64,000 nucleotides of DNA, taken from positions 57,990,587 to 58,054,586 of the forward strand of contig OY757019.1 of NCBI GenBank assembly GCA_963580285.1, given 5' to 3'. Position numbers and translations under genes: made by a program. Positions within the stretch are counted from its first letter, which is position 1. Each line of letters begins with the position of its first letter. Origin of the DNA: Lucinisca nassula (lineage: Eukaryota; Mollusca; Bivalvia; Lucinida; Lucinidae). Of this stretch, positions 43,142-54,082 are shown piece after piece. Below the pieces are notes generated by a model. It saw only the letters and a program-made list of their open reading frames with translations. It searched no databases and was not told the DNA's origin.

Positions 43142-45416
43142 TTAAGTAGTTTAGGTCGTAGTACCAAAGCGTTAATCCAAGCTCATTAATCCATACACAA
43201 AATGGCAAATATAATGTTCAGATCAACAGACATGGAACCCAGTAGAGTGTAATGAGGCGTCCGCGGGTAGTAAGCATTACTTGGTAAGCAAGCTTCGCCC
43301 ACCATGCCAATCGACCCGAACGAAGAAAAGGTGCAAATGCCGAGAAGGGTATGTCCGAGATTTTGGAAGTCTTCCTATGGCTTTTCATTGGCAAACATAT
43401 CAGAAATAATTCTGGAAATGGCCACATTATACGGATCAACAAGATCATGGTGCCTCCCATAGAACTCCTTTAGTGTTGATACAAGTTTGGTTTTTTGATA
43501 CCCCTGGCATAACAACCTGGTAGTGAACACCAACCCACGTTCCATAAAGTCCTGTTACTTGGAACAGGCTCTAGCATAACGGATTAACTGTGAAACATAA
43601 ACTCAATATGCTGGTGCAGACGGGATATTACTGCTCAGGAAGGGAAAGTTAACAATGGGAAAATTGAAGTCATCTAATTTATCGTACAGCCTAGTAGTAA
43701 GCTTCCCGTTGTGAATATAGAGATAACAATCCAAGTATGAGGAGGAGGTTGCAGTCTCTGTTGTTACCTTAATTTCAAGCTCACGTGGATAGATGAATTC
43801 CAAGTACTCTGCGAATTTAGCATTTTTCAGAGACAATAAATCATCTATATATCTGTAGGCGAAATTGACTTGTTGTGCAAGGCGTTTCTTGCCTGCTTTG
43901 AGGAGACCAGGTACAGACTCCGCCTCATACGAGTACAAGAACAATTCGGCAAGCAACGATGCACAATTACTATCTATTGGTATGCCAATTGTTTGCTGAA
44001 ATAATAGGCCACTGAACTCCACGAAAATATTTTCAATTAGATATTCCAGCATCCTTATGACATCTGCATCAGTGTACTTGTGTGGTGCATCAGAGTGATC
44101 TCGAACGAATAAGTGTCTTTGTAGCCAAGGACAACCTACTGGTAGCGACGGTTACCATTCTTGTGAAAAAAAAACACAAAAACATTGATAAATGATTTCC
44201 TTGAGTTTAGATTTCAATTTATCATGAGGAATAGTTGTGTAGAGTGTTGAGAAATCGAAAGATTTTTTGCTGTTTTCTGAGTGGAAAGACTGTGACTGAA
44301 GATGTTCTAGAAGCTCTTTGGAGTTTTTCAAGATCCACATCTGATTCACACCACTGCAGACATATGCAGTGTCACAATATTTCTGAAGGCCATCTTTAAC
44401 TGCAGTAAGGATTCGTATTAGGATCTGTGAAAAAGGCTTTGTTGAGCACTTAGCTGAACCCGCGACATATCTCTGCTTGTACGGATTTTTGTGAAGCTTA
44501 GGAATCCAATACAACTTTGGAAGTTCCATATTTTCCTTTGGGAGGGAAATTCCAAATGAAAGCCTCACCGATTGGTGGTTTCGCAGAATTTCATCTTTGG
44601 ACAAAGACAAAGATTATATGTTGGGTTGCCTGCCATAGTGCGCAAACCAAGCTCTTCTTTTAAACAGTTTATATAGTGTGTTTTGCAAACAAACACAATA
44701 TTGTTAGATGCCTTGTCAGCTGGAACAACGACAAACCTCTGATGGATTTCAGCTAACTAAGCAGCAACATCTGGATTATCAAACACCGAAAAATGTCGGC
44801 GAGACATGGTTCTGCTGAGTACTGTTGTACGTCTGTTTACCAAGCTTATTACTGATTTTACCCATTCGGAGAAGGTGTCAACCTCCGCATCCTCTTTCCT
44901 AGCCCCGCGCCGTACATACTCTTCAACAGAATCCAAAATTAATTTGGAATTCTGTTTCCGAGTAAACGACTTTGGTTCCCTGTATTTGGGGCCTTTTGGA
45001 AGAATGTCTCGAAGTTTGTCATTTCTAAAAATATTGAGGTATCCTGTAACGATGTGACCTGCTGGATTGTAACAAAAGTCTGAGACATTACATGAACATT
45101 CGGAAGGGTTTTAGGCAATGGTCTCGGCATCTAGACCTGGCAGCTCGGTTATATAATTGAATATTTGGGTGCAATCGGAGTAGAATAACTGTAGAAAATA
45201 ATTGGTGGGCTCTTGTTTTTGAAATAAGCTGGTACGTTTGAAGTCACTGTTTTATTGTTTCGATATTGCCAATGTTAACGGCGTCAAGACCTTTATTTCT
45301 CAATTCAAGTTTCAGAAAGTCACGAGGTGGGGTCTCTTCTGGAGAAACTGTTTATACTAGCTTGTACAACCGAAACATAGCAACATCCGCAATAATAGCA
45401 ACCAGCTTATATTCAG
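43142..45416 (-). mobile_element. Penelope-like element, family A, inserted in family-B RT with ATTCAG duplication
   Basis: ATTCAG occurs at 43136-43141 and 45411-45416, and the family-B protein text is continuous across it (..LMILLN | WTFHRED..). The insert is about 2.27 kb and contains most of one RT gene on the minus strand. Its ends show no long terminal repeats or inverted repeats. This makes it a nearly full-length retroelement caught inside a relative. Confidence 0.75.
43200..45350 (-). pseudogene. Penelope-like RT, family A, multiply frameshifted
   Basis: Pieces in order on the minus strand are: SPEETPPRDFLKLELRN (45330), TSNVPAYFKNKSPPIIFYSY (45250), MPRPLPKTLPNVHVM (45130), RFVVVPADKASNNIV (44720), LPKLYWIPKLHKNPYKQRYV (44515), SFDFSTLYTTIPHDKLK (motif A, 44250), FQQTIGIPIDSNCASLLAEL (44000), NFAYRYIDDLLSLKN (YIDD catalytic, 43855), LDCYLYIHNGKLTTRLYDKL, YGRHHDLVDPYNVAISRIIS (about 43420) and LGHTLLGICTFSSFGSIGMV (43350), ending near 43200. 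At least five frameshifts or stops occur, plus a slippage at AAAAAAAACACAAAAAC (44165). Compared with family B, the catalytic YIDD is intact. No nuclease domain is seen C-terminal to the RT. Confidence 0.8.
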
Positions 45417-45942
45417 GAGAATCATTAGATTAACTTTTATAAGATTATGAGGAAGTGTAGTGTAAAGGGTGGAAAAATCGTAAGTAAACAGACTTGAAGC
45501 ATGAAAACGCCTGGATTTCAATTTATTTAAAACTTTATTAGTTTGTTTAGACAAAACAGATTTCTACCTTATCTTTCGAAGACTTTGTCGCAATATTGTA
45601 GCACATGTTTTTTGATGGCAGTAAAACAGGAAGTTAATAATTTGGAGGGTTTAGTTGTGGTACACAAGCTTGAATCAGCAATAAACCGTGCTTTGTATGG
45701 TCTTTTATGAAGTTTGGGTAACCAATATAAGGTAGGAAGCTTGTATTGGCCATCTGTAACACAGACAACAAACTTGTTGGCTGAATGACAAATGTGGTAA
45801 TCAACCAAAGCCCTCTCAGCAGCAAAAGGCAGACGTTCATAGGCCTTAGTACCACCAAGTTCTTGCTGAAGAGTGTTAACATAGTGAAGCCGTCAAACAA
45901 CGACCACATTGTTAGCGGCCTTATCAGCTGGAGCTAAAACAA
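45417..45942 (-). pseudogene. Penelope-like RT, family B, N-terminal half
   Basis: Minus strand from 45942: FVLAPADKAANNVVVV (stop), RLHYVNTLQQELGGTKAYER, LPTLYWLPKLHKRPYKARFI, STLYTTLPHNLIKVNLM (motif A) up to the family-A insertion at 45416. It is continuous in protein text with 43141-41599. The upstream end is cut at 45943, where an opposite-strand copy of the same family's 3' end begins. Confidence 0.8.
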
Positions 45943-46568
45943 ACTAGACAGCTTTGCTTCCCTCTTTAACTGCACGGCGGTGGGTCAGGACTCAGATTCT
46001 ATGACGGTTCCAACGTAAAGTCTTGGTTGGTACTTGATGCTCTGTCTCTGGTCGGGCCCATCGGAGTCTAACTGTTTGTTTTCTTTTGCTCCAGCACTTC
46101 TGTTGTTTCTTGCTGTAGAGTCCTACCCGTTGTTTCATCTCTGTGGTTGTTTGATTTTTTGTGTTCACGGAGATGTTGCACTGGTGAGTTAGGAGGCCTT
46201 CATGCGGACTGAACAAATTATTTGTCTTAATCTCGACGGAAGTAAGGGCAAAGATTGTGGCCACGTAAAATCGATTTTAGACCCCCAGTGAATTTCGTGT
46301 CAGCTGACCGTTCCAAGGCGGTTCTTCTGTCGCGGTTTTATTTTTGTTATGGTTTGTCTTTCGGTATTTGTGTCGCTTATATTATTTTATTTTGGATAAC
46401 CAATTGGCAATTTTGTAGTAAAGTGACTGTCATTTAGGCTTTCCTCTGCTGGCGTTTCCGTTTGGGTCTGTTGTTTCATGTTTGTATTTCTTTCCCTTTG
46501 GTTTCTCTGATGGAAGCTGTGGGTTAATTGTATCGATTCCTGATCATTGCCTCCACTTCTATTTCCTA
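45943..46568 (+). mobile_element. 5'-truncated Penelope-like element: last RT codons plus full tail
   Basis: Plus strand: SFASLFNC, GQDSDSMTVPT and TAA (ending about 46013), then TGGTTGGTACTTGATGCTCT and the complete ~550-bp tail to CTCCACTTCTATTT at 46567. This copy shows directly that the dispersed tail is the 3' untranslated end of the RT family. It abuts the minus-strand RT head to head at 45942/45943. Confidence 0.8.
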
Positions 46569-47004
46569 GTTCCTAAGAAAAGGTCTTCAGCTTGGTGTCA
46601 ATGTTTGACTGCGATCTGCCATTGTTGCTCTCCCTGAACATCTTTATTTTACTGACTATTTGTGCCAGTGGTATATGCTAGAATTATGGAAAAACGTTCT
46701 CCTTTTATGTTTACACCTTTGGTCAACACTTTCGAATCTATGGATTACTTATTACTGTTGCTGTTATCAACTGTTACTAAATCTTACAATTTAACTGAAG
46801 AACAATATTTTCGGACTTCCAATTTTTTTCTATAAATGTTTACTATGGAGGTATTATACCTTTCACATAGTTATTGCATCATGATTATCACCCGCCCTTC
46901 TTGCTCATGCTTCTTGAGTTACATATATAACCTGTCCTAAAAAGTCCAGCTGAACATGTCACCGAAATATGATAAGAATCTACAAACCTTTCTTAATATT
47001 CTCT
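46569..47004. other. No recognised feature
   Basis: AT-rich, no coding sequence or known repeat recognised. Confidence 0.4.
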
Positions 47005-47005
47005 A

Positions 47006-47170
47006 GAAGCCTCCGTGGTCGAGTGGTTACGCTACTCGCCTTGTAAACCAGGGGTCGCAGGTTCGATACCGGGCTTCTCCAGACTTTCGGATGAGTCTTT
47101 AAACCGAGGTCCCGTCTCCGTATGACCTTAGCTGTTGGTTGGACGTAAAACTGAAACACTCACTCACTCA
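47006..47170 (+). mobile_element. tRNA-Thr-like SINE (TTTAAACCGAGG family), best copy
   Basis: The head GCCTCCGTGGTCGAGTGGTT contains an A box, and an anticodon-loop-like CTTGTAA (TGT) and B box GGTTCGATACC follow at tRNA spacing. The acceptor ends do not pair fully (GCCTCCG against GGGCTTC), so it is not a tRNA gene. The body has CTCCAGACTTTCGGATGAG and TCTTTAAACCGAGGTCCCG, and the tail GGACGTAAAACTGAAACA plus CACTCACTCACT. The central AAACCGAGGTCCC block resembles the conserved domain of metazoan 'Meta'-type SINEs; that assignment is from memory and needs alignment. Confidence 0.8.
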
Positions 47171-48335
47171 TAATATTCGCTTGTTAGGTATTTGAGCTGT
47201 TCCGATACATCAGAGCAAGATTATCAGAGACCTAGAGCCAGTGGTCTTAGCCATTTAGGCGGGAATCAGGGCGTATTCTAGCTAAATGAAGCAGTAAAAC
47301 TAACACATACGGTGAAAGTCAGAAATGATTGTGTGCACAGACCTTTAAATGACATTGCATATAATGCACGGTGAACGGATTTTATTTTCAGATATATGTA
47401 TACATTTTAAGCTCACTAACTTGACGAGTCAAGAAAATTTCATTTTCATCAAAGTTTCAAAATGACGAATTTTAAATTATATAAACGTTACTCTATTATA
47501 ACAGATAACTTTAGGGATTTGTGAACATAGAGTATCTGCCAGACAATAATAATAATGATGATAGAAATAATATTCATATTGAAAAAGACTGTCCAACAAA
47601 GAGCGACCTACTTGAAGGTGTTTATTGCAAAGTGTTAAGATAATAGATACTGTCATACTGAAATCTAAGCTCTAACGCTTTTCAAAACATACAAGAAAGA
47701 ACACATCTGCCAGTGGTATAGGATAGAATAGAAAATAATATTTTTATTCCAAAATCATGGACCCTTTCGGATAGTTAAAAACATATACATATTAATCGAA
47801 AAAAAAACACTACATGAAAACCATGTGGAATAACGCACATATAATGAATAATAGCCTCTAGGAATGTAAATGATCTGAAAATAACCTTGTCTGTTTTTGT
47901 TTTTATTCTTTTGTCCAAACAAGTCAAAACATATGATGCTAAGTTCATTAGTATTTCACAATTCTCTTGAATTAGTAGTCAAATCGCTTTTTCATTGTCA
48001 TTAAGTGAAGTGAAGTTACAATCTTTGTCTTTTAATCTCTTGAACTAAATCATATGGGGTACACTGTGTTAAAAATGTTAAAAATGGCATCCACTTTCTG
48101 TTTTATTGAGATTACAATTAATATATATTCTTTGTTCTCTAGGTAAGTGTTTTGTCTATTATACCTTTTAGTTTCTGTTCTAAGATTGTCTGCTCTAATT
48201 CGTGATTTGCATATTTAAGCTCTTCCGTGTATAGCATCAGAACGTTGTTTTGTTTTTTAGAAAACCAAATAATACCTTATGTTCCAAATTATAAAAAATA
48301 AGCATAAAACATGGATATAAAATGTATCCATGCAT
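47171..48335. other. No recognised feature
   Basis: AT-rich, no repeat family of the window found, no coding evidence. Confidence 0.4.
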
Positions 48336-48336
48336 A

Positions 48337-48865
48337 CACTTAAAATAGAAGTACAGGCAATGATCAGGAATCGATACAATTAACCCACAGCTACCATCAG
48401 AGACACCAAAGGGAAAGAAACCCAAACATGAAATAACTAGACCTAATGGAAACTCCGACAGCGGAAAGCCAAAACTCACAAAATGGCAACTTGGCTATCC
48501 AAAGCTAAAAGTATAAGCGATAAACAAACTCAAATACCTTACCAAAATAAACTGCAACAGAAGAACCGTCAGTGAAACGAATTCCACTTGGGTTGGGGGG
48601 AGGGTGGAGGGTGGCTAAGATCGATTTTACGCGGCCGCAATCCTCGCCCTTACTTCCGTCGCGATTTAGACAAAACCTTTGTTCACTCTCCGCATGAAGG
48701 TCTCCTTACGCATCAGTGTAACATCTCCGAGAACACAACAATCAAATGAAACAACGATGAGGACTCGACAGCAAGAAACCACTGAAATGCTGAAGCAGAT
48801 GAAAACCGACAGCTAGACTCCGGTGGGCCCGACCAGAGTCAGATCATCAGCACCAACCAACTTTA
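48337..48865 (-). mobile_element. Retroelement tail following an RT C-terminus
   Basis: Complete tail on the minus strand, directly downstream of the RT stop at 48902 (about 40 bp spacer). Landmarks are CACCAACCAACTTTACC, CAAGAAACCACTGAAATGC, GGTCTCCTTACGCATCAGTG, ATTTTACGCGGCCGCAATCC, a G-rich expansion at 48590-48612 and AGGAATCGATACAATTAACC, ending AATAGAAGTACAGG. Confidence 0.8.
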
Positions 48866-48901
48866 CCTAAAATTAAATTCTCTCTAATTCCCAGTACGTC
48901 T

Positions 48902-49500
48902 TTACGCTGGAACCGTCATAGAATCTGAGGCCTGACCCACCGGCTTGCAATTAAAGAGGGAAGCAATGTTGTCACCCGTGATTAGGTGAACTACCATGCA
49001 AGCAGTCTGTCGCATAACATCTATGTTGTGCCCAATCTTTTTATATCGAAGAACGATTTTACGAAATTGGGTGCTGAAGTCATTGCAATTATATATTTTT
49101 CTTAATTTATATACTTATTCACCATTAAATTCGGGTTCCGACTAGACCTTGTTGCAGAAGAGATTTATGTCCAACATTGAATTTTCAAATTAAATCGTAA
49201 TGACGTCTATAAAAGTTTGTAAAGCTTTTGCGTAGTTCACGAATCGATAACCCGGATGTTGACAATTTATTACGAGTGTTTAAGTCAGTTACATGACTAG
49301 ACACTTTTGCAAATCTAGTTAATTGTGAAATATAAACGCAGTGGGATGCCGCACAAGGAACATCACCATACAAGAAAGGGACAATTCCAATCTCAGAATC
49401 AAAATCATTGCGTTTATCATATTTTTTTCAGGAAACAAACCAAACTACAATAAATAGATGTAAATCGAAACACGGCGTCTCGGTATCAGAACAACTGATG
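48902..49500 (-). pseudogene. Penelope-like RT, family B, C-terminal fragment
   Basis: Minus strand from 49500: DTETPCFDLHLFIV, YDKRNDFDSEIGIVPFLYGD, VYISQLTRFAKVSSHVTDLN, LSIRELRKSFTNFYRRHYDL; then, with frameshifts, KFNVGHKSLLQQGLVG, VMRQTACMVV.., ASLFNCKPVGQASDSMTVPA ending TAA at 48902-48904. It starts after the RT catalytic motifs, so it is a 5'-truncated copy of about 200 codons. Confidence 0.75.
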
Positions 49501-50212
49501 GCAACTGATCTTATATATTTATCTATGGTATGCAATTAATGAACACAATGTATTTGTTTGAATCAGTTTTATTGACCATCTTATTATGTACATTTTGAAA
49601 CACTATAAAGACTTCTGTAATCATTGAACTATATCTGTAGCTTTGCTTATATTATAGTTGCTATGGTAATGATGATTTTCTGAGATTCTACCCTGTAATG
49701 AATGTATTAGTTAAACATAAGAGTATAACTGAATTGTCTTTAATTCACAAACTTCTGAACTGATTCAAAGTATTCACTTTTAGGTGTATGTTCAAAATTG
49801 CCAGTATCATAGGTCACTTATATACTATGTGGGTGGGGTAAATCAGCATGTCGTTTGGTTCTGAAAATTAAAAATTGGATTACATGTTCTTTCTGCATGA
49901 CTCGGGCATTGATAAGAGTCAAACTGAAGTTAATTAATTGGTTTTCAAATGTAAACGAAGTCCTAATTTCACATATGGCCAAAAACAATGCATGTTATAT
50001 ATTCAAAAGAGATTATAGATATTTCGACACTTACAACCTTTGCGTCAAAATTTTGACGTCACTCAGACCCCAATATAGTAAAACAATTTTATTTTACTAT
50101 ACATCATACTTGAAATGTTATGTAGCCAAAGTTTGAAGTATTTCTGAAGTTGGGCCATTTTGGGCACTTAATGAAGTACTGGCGTGGTGGTGGTGGTGGT
50201 GGGGGGGGGTTT
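49501..50212. other. No recognised feature
   Basis: AT-rich. A 93-codon frame at 49855 has no recognisable domain. A GGTGGTGGTGGTGGTGGGGG run ends the stretch at 50185-50210. Confidence 0.4.
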
Positions 50213-50510
50213 AAATCTAACTGACCAAACCATCGAACATGTGTATGGTTTGCCACCATGTTTTTAATTTTAATTCTAAAGCATCAGTTGCCAATAGTGC
50301 TACATGTTTTGTGAATGCAAAAGAGACGTATTTTAAAAAGCGTGTAGTGTCAGAGCCGGAAACCAGAGTCTTGCGAATGAATTCCAATGAGTTTAATACA
50401 CTTTTATTTGATTTTAGCGATTTGCAGTTGGCGAGGTAAGAGAATGTCAATCTCCAAACCCTCCGCCATTTCTGGCGCGTCATAAAGTGACTACTTTGAA
50501 TTTCTATCAA
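50213..50510 (-). pseudogene. Uncertain coding remnant, possibly retroelement-derived
   Basis: A 97-codon minus-strand frame ends in MFDGLV, and the plus text TAAATCTAACTGACCAAACC at 50213 closely matches TAAATCTGACTGATCAAACC at 42782 in the family-B RT. The upstream residues (FAFTKHVALLATDALELKL) do not match the RT there, so the similarity may be limited to a short shared patch. No function is assigned. Confidence 0.3.
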
Positions 50511-50570
50511 CAGAAATTCTCTGCCTTATATTGCCAGTATCTGAAAGTACATAGTTCACTGCTTATCATC

Positions 50571-50813
50571 ACGAAAACACGTCTATATAATTTTGACCCG
50601 CTTCGAACCCCACTTTTTCATAGTAAAAATGTGGTTAACAGGGGTAAACCTTATTTTTCTTATTTCTGTTCAAAAATATAGATATATAGATTGTGGGTAT
50701 TCATTAGAAGCGCCTTCATGAGGCGGTTCTAACGAGTACCCACAATCTATATTTCGAGCATTTTCTTTTTCGGTGATAAAGCTTACAAAGTATTTGTATA
50801 GACGTGTTTTCGT
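50571..50813 (-). mobile_element. ACACGCCTATA MITE, full-length, reverse orientation
   Basis: Ends ACGAAAACACGTCTATATAA and TTTGTATAGACGTGTTTTCGT. The central hairpin AGATTGTGGGTATTCATTAG / TCTAACGAGTACCCACAATC is strong (50686-50750). Otherwise it is the mirror of 18284-18536. Confidence 0.8.
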
Positions 50814-51104
50814 AATGTATAGCCTAGAGGTGCTAATAAACAAGAAAAAGAATAGTCTCCCCAATTTAATGTTATTTTCAGGTGTGCCATGCAGACATCG
50901 TGTTTCTTCTACCGATATCACATTGTTATTCCTCGTGACATCCAGCTACTGAGCAGAATGAAGAAGAGATTCCTTCCGTGATCGCTTAAACTCTTTAACC
51001 CAAAGTATACTAGTGGACTCTCCCATTGCTATATGTTTGACAATTCCATTTGTCATATGAGGGGTGATATGCCTATTTTTTCGTTTTTATACTATGTTTG
51101 GCAG

Positions 51105-51195
51105 AAAATTATGTTAGCAAATAGTGCAGACCCTGATCAGACGCCGCATTGTGTGGCGTCTGATATGGACCGTCACTGTTTGCTAAGGTACCCCT
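51105..51195. repeat. Hairpin of the CAGATCAGACGCC MITE family, fragment
   Basis: CCTGATCAGACGCCGCA faces TGTGGCGTCTGATATGG, flanked by TTAGCAAATAGTGCAG and CACTGTTTGCTAA. No TTAACCC ends are visible. Similar solitary hairpins lie near 55215-55260 and 61715-61790. Confidence 0.6.
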
Positions 51196-51457
51196 TGAGC
51201 GGTTTCCCCGCATACAGTGGGTCAATCGAGAACAATCCCTGAAGTAACATAACTTTTCTCATGCGCAGCTCAACTAAGCAATAAGTATTTGTTGGTTTTA
51301 GCAAGAAGATGGTCTGATCTGTTGCTATTTTAATGCTTATCAGCATTACAGTTTCATGTCCATTTGAGTTGATCTAACATCGTGACCAGAAGCACTCCAG
51401 GTGTAATGGGAAAATGACGGTTAAAAGCGTTTGAGCTGATTAAGTAGGATTCTGACG

Positions 51458-51594
51458 TTTTGGCTTTCCGCTAGTGATGATTCCGTTAGGGTCTAGTTAG
51501 TTCATGTTCGTGTTTCTTTCCCTTTGCTGTCTCTGATGGGAGCGTAGGTTAATTGTATCAATTCCTGATCATTGCCTTTACTCCCATTTTTCAT
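51458..51594 (+). mobile_element. Retroelement 3' tail, short 5'-truncated copy
   Basis: Only the last ~135 bp of the tail: TTTTGGCTTTCCGCTAGTG, GGGTCTAGTTAGTTCATG, GTCTCTGATGGGAGCG, TGATCATTGCCTTTACTCCC. Confidence 0.7.
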
Positions 51595-51773
51595 TGGCCG
51601 ACCTGTGACTATTGACGATATTTGAGTCTATCATTTACTGCCAGTTCTTGTAATAGACACTGCATTTACCCCCATAAAAGAGGCAACGGCTGTACAAAGC
51701 GATGGCTTCAGTCGTCTGGAATTTAGCAGCAAATGGTCGATTACCTTCCAACAGGTTGACACTACTTCGTCAT

Positions 51774-51940
51774 AAGCCGCAGTGGTGTAGTGGTAATGCT
51801 TCTCTCTTTGTTAACCAGAGATCGCAGGATCGATCCCGGGCTTCTCCAGACTTTCGGATGAGTCTTTAAACCGAGGTTCCGTCTCCGTATGACATTAGAT
51901 GTTGGTGTGACTTAAATCTCAAACACTCACTCACCCTCAC
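51774..51940 (+). mobile_element. tRNA-like SINE (TTTAAACCGAGG family)
   Basis: Head AGCCGCAGTGGTGTAGTGGT, B box degraded to GGATCGATCC, body CTCCAGACTTTCGGATGAG and CTTTAAACCGAGGTTCCG, tail CAAACACTCACTCACCC. Same orientation as 47006. Confidence 0.75.
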
Positions 51941-51957
51941 TACATCGTACAACGATA

Positions 51958-52150
51958 TACAGTAAAGTTCCTATTTTATGACAACCGTTGGGACTGTTCA
52001 AAATTGGTCTTTAAGACAGCTTTTGAACAGTCCCAAAGTTGGTCTCTTACCAGAGAACACTGTATGAAGAAAACACAAAGAAAGAATAACCGTAGCCTAC
52101 TAAATAAGCGTTTTAAAGCAGAATTAGTCTCACAGTACCTTTTCAGTGGC
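51958..52150 (+). mobile_element. Hairpin repeat (GTGGTCTTTGAACAG family)
   Basis: TACAGTAAAGTTCC start; GGACTGTTCAAAATTGGTC faces ACAGCTTTTGAACAGTCCC; then CAGAGAACACTGTATGAAG, AAAGCAGAATTAGTCTCAC. Parallel to 52735-52935. Confidence 0.6.
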
Positions 52151-52268
52151 AACGCCAAACGATCATTGTGCGGATTGAAAAGAACCAAGTTCTACAGACA
52201 GTCCACTCTTTGCTATGTGTCGTAATTTACTGACCTTTTTCGTCCGTTTTCTAAAGGCGAGTTGCGTA

Positions 52269-52536
52269 TAGTAGTCGCAGATAAGATTGACTAGGCGGAG
52301 TTATTCAGGTGTTGTCAATATATGTCAAATTCGCTGAGTCCACCAGAAGATTCGGTAGAGTGCCTTTCGCACGCCTTCTACGGCCGGACGAAATGGTCAT
52401 TTACGCCACAGTTACGCTTGTGTTACAGTTGAATTCACACAATCGGGTTACTTGGTTTACCTTTTTTGTTAATGGAATATTCCTAAGGCAGGTACAAGTG
52501 ATAGCTCCGCCTAGTCAATCTTATCTGCGACTACTA
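52269..52536. mobile_element. MITE with 32-bp perfect terminal inverted repeats
   Basis: 52269-52300 (TAGTAGTCGC..GGCGGAG) is the exact reverse complement of 52505-52536. Internal length is 204 bp. The 81-codon frame inside has no domain. Flanks GAGTTGCGTA and CGAGTCGTA are similar and may be a diverged target duplication of about 8 bp. It is the only copy in the window; perfect repeats suggest recent origin. Confidence 0.8.
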
Positions 52537-52734
52537 CGAGTCGTATACACATAAGCGGAGTGGATATATTTGTTGTCATTTCTACAACAGAGATAACTTA
52601 TGTGGCTTCCTCTTTGTGTTCAGAAAAACTGGCCCCCTCTGCAAAAGGCACATGCACTTAAAGGAAACAATGGCTCCCTAGGAGCAAGTTCTTCCTTTTG
52701 CTTTAAGAGAAGACCTATATTGATAAGAGAAAAT

Positions 52735-52935
52735 ACAGTAAAAATCCTATATTAAGACCACCTTTTGCACTGTTCAAAAGACCACTTTTGGAGGTCCCAA
52801 ATGTTGTCTTAAAGACCACTTTTGAACAGTTCCAAAGGTGGTCCCTGACCAGAACACACTGTGGACAGAAAATACAAAGAAACAATAAGTGCGGCCTTCA
52901 AAATAAGTTTTTAAAAGCAGAATTAGTCTGATTTG
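52735..52935 (+). mobile_element. Hairpin repeat (GTGGTCTTTGAACAG family), second copy
   Basis: TACAGTAAAAATCC start; GACCACCTTTTGCACTGTTC faces GAACAGTTCCAAAGGTGGTC; then CCAGAACACACTGTGGAC, AAAGCAGAATTAGTCTG. 52938 continues directly into a SINE. Confidence 0.6.
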
Positions 52936-52937
52936 AT

Positions 52938-53063
52938 TGAGTGAGTACGGAGACGGGACCTCGGTTTAAAGACTCATCCAAAAGTCTGGAGAAGCTCGGG
53001 ATCGATCCTGCGTTACCTGGTTTACAAGGCGAGTAGCATAACCACTACACCACGGAGGCTTCT
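52938..53063 (-). mobile_element. tRNA-like SINE (TTTAAACCGAGG family), reverse
   Basis: GAGTGAGTACGGAGACGGGA, CTCGGTTTAAAGACTCATCC, TGGTTTACAAGGCGAGTAGC and CCACTACACCACGGAGGCTT. The segment between tail and body (GTTGGTTGGACGT) is deleted. Confidence 0.75.
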
Positions 53064-53136
53064 ATCTTGATTTGAAAAGGACCACATGGAAGATTAGTAC
53101 TAGTACTAAATGTGTTACCCTCTATAAATACGGCCG

Positions 53137-53137
<1 letters not shown>

Positions 53138-53169
<32 letters not shown>
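53138..53169. repeat. (ATT)n microsatellite
   Basis: About ten ATT repeats. Confidence 0.95.
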
Positions 53170-54070
53170 TTAGATGATCTTAATAGCGGAATTTCACTGC
53201 CTTTCGAAAAAAAAAAAAAAACTTAACCTGGGACAGTCGAGTCCGCGATTACCTCTTCGGTCAGCCGGTAAGCTGTTGATAAGCTCATTATTAACGGCGA
53301 AGGTTCTGTTTCATTGTATCTGTACAATAGTGAGGTCTCATCATACGGTAATAAAGATTTAATCATCTAGCGATAGGAAAAGGCTGGGCTTCATTAAACT
53401 TGAGATCTTTGGCAACATTTTTATTGCGGCACAAGATTATCTGAAGACCACACATTAACAGATATATCAACAGCTGAATATCAAAGTTATCAAACAACTT
53501 TGAATTCGGAGGTAGTCGTACCATGTATTTCAATGCGATTTGCCACTACGAGAACGGGGTTACAAGAGGATGGAGGATGTCCCACATGCCTACGTGCTTG
53601 CATTTGCTTCTAGAAAAGGGCTATCCTTTTGAAGCAAAGTGTTCACCACAGAACTGCAAAGTATGGAATGGACATGTTTATGTTTTCTGGGCCAGACTAG
53701 CTAGTTTCGGCCAATTAGGCCTCCTCAGTGACCCCAAAATATTTTCAAAATTCCTGGTTAGGAACTTCTTTAGGTGACTTGAGACGGCTGCGTTGCGGCC
53801 TTTTCTGAGCGGCATTTTCTTACTAGTTTACATGCGGTGTGATAGTAATAGATGCGTACATTGGCATCCTATATTTGCACCTAGTAGTTGTTCTTTTCTT
53901 ATCATAATTTGCGTCTATTGCACATAAATAGTATGATCATAGTATATGTGTTTCTGTTTATTTGTTATTATATGTCGTTGGATTGTCGTATCATATGTAT
54001 GGGAGGACTTGACAACTACATATTCGTCAGTAAAGTAGATGTCTTAGAGCAGGCTATCTTTAAATGGTTT
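53170..54070. other. No recognised feature
   Basis: Frames of 60-84 codons (53523, 53888) show no known domain. No window repeat family is seen here. Confidence 0.4.
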
Positions 54071-54082
54071 TCGTATTAAGAA

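Noticed and set aside
42206..46437. Small conserved frame starting MWPRKID in several retroelement tails
   Set aside because: It recurs because the DNA of the tail recurs; it is broken in most copies and lies outside the RT frame.
47006..47075. Functional tRNA-Thr gene
   Set aside because: A and B boxes are present, but the acceptor stem does not pair and a SINE body and tail follow; four other copies share the same arrangement.
52309..52554. 81-codon frame spanning the 32-bp-repeat MITE
   Set aside because: The frame includes a terminal inverted repeat and has no domain; typical chance frame.
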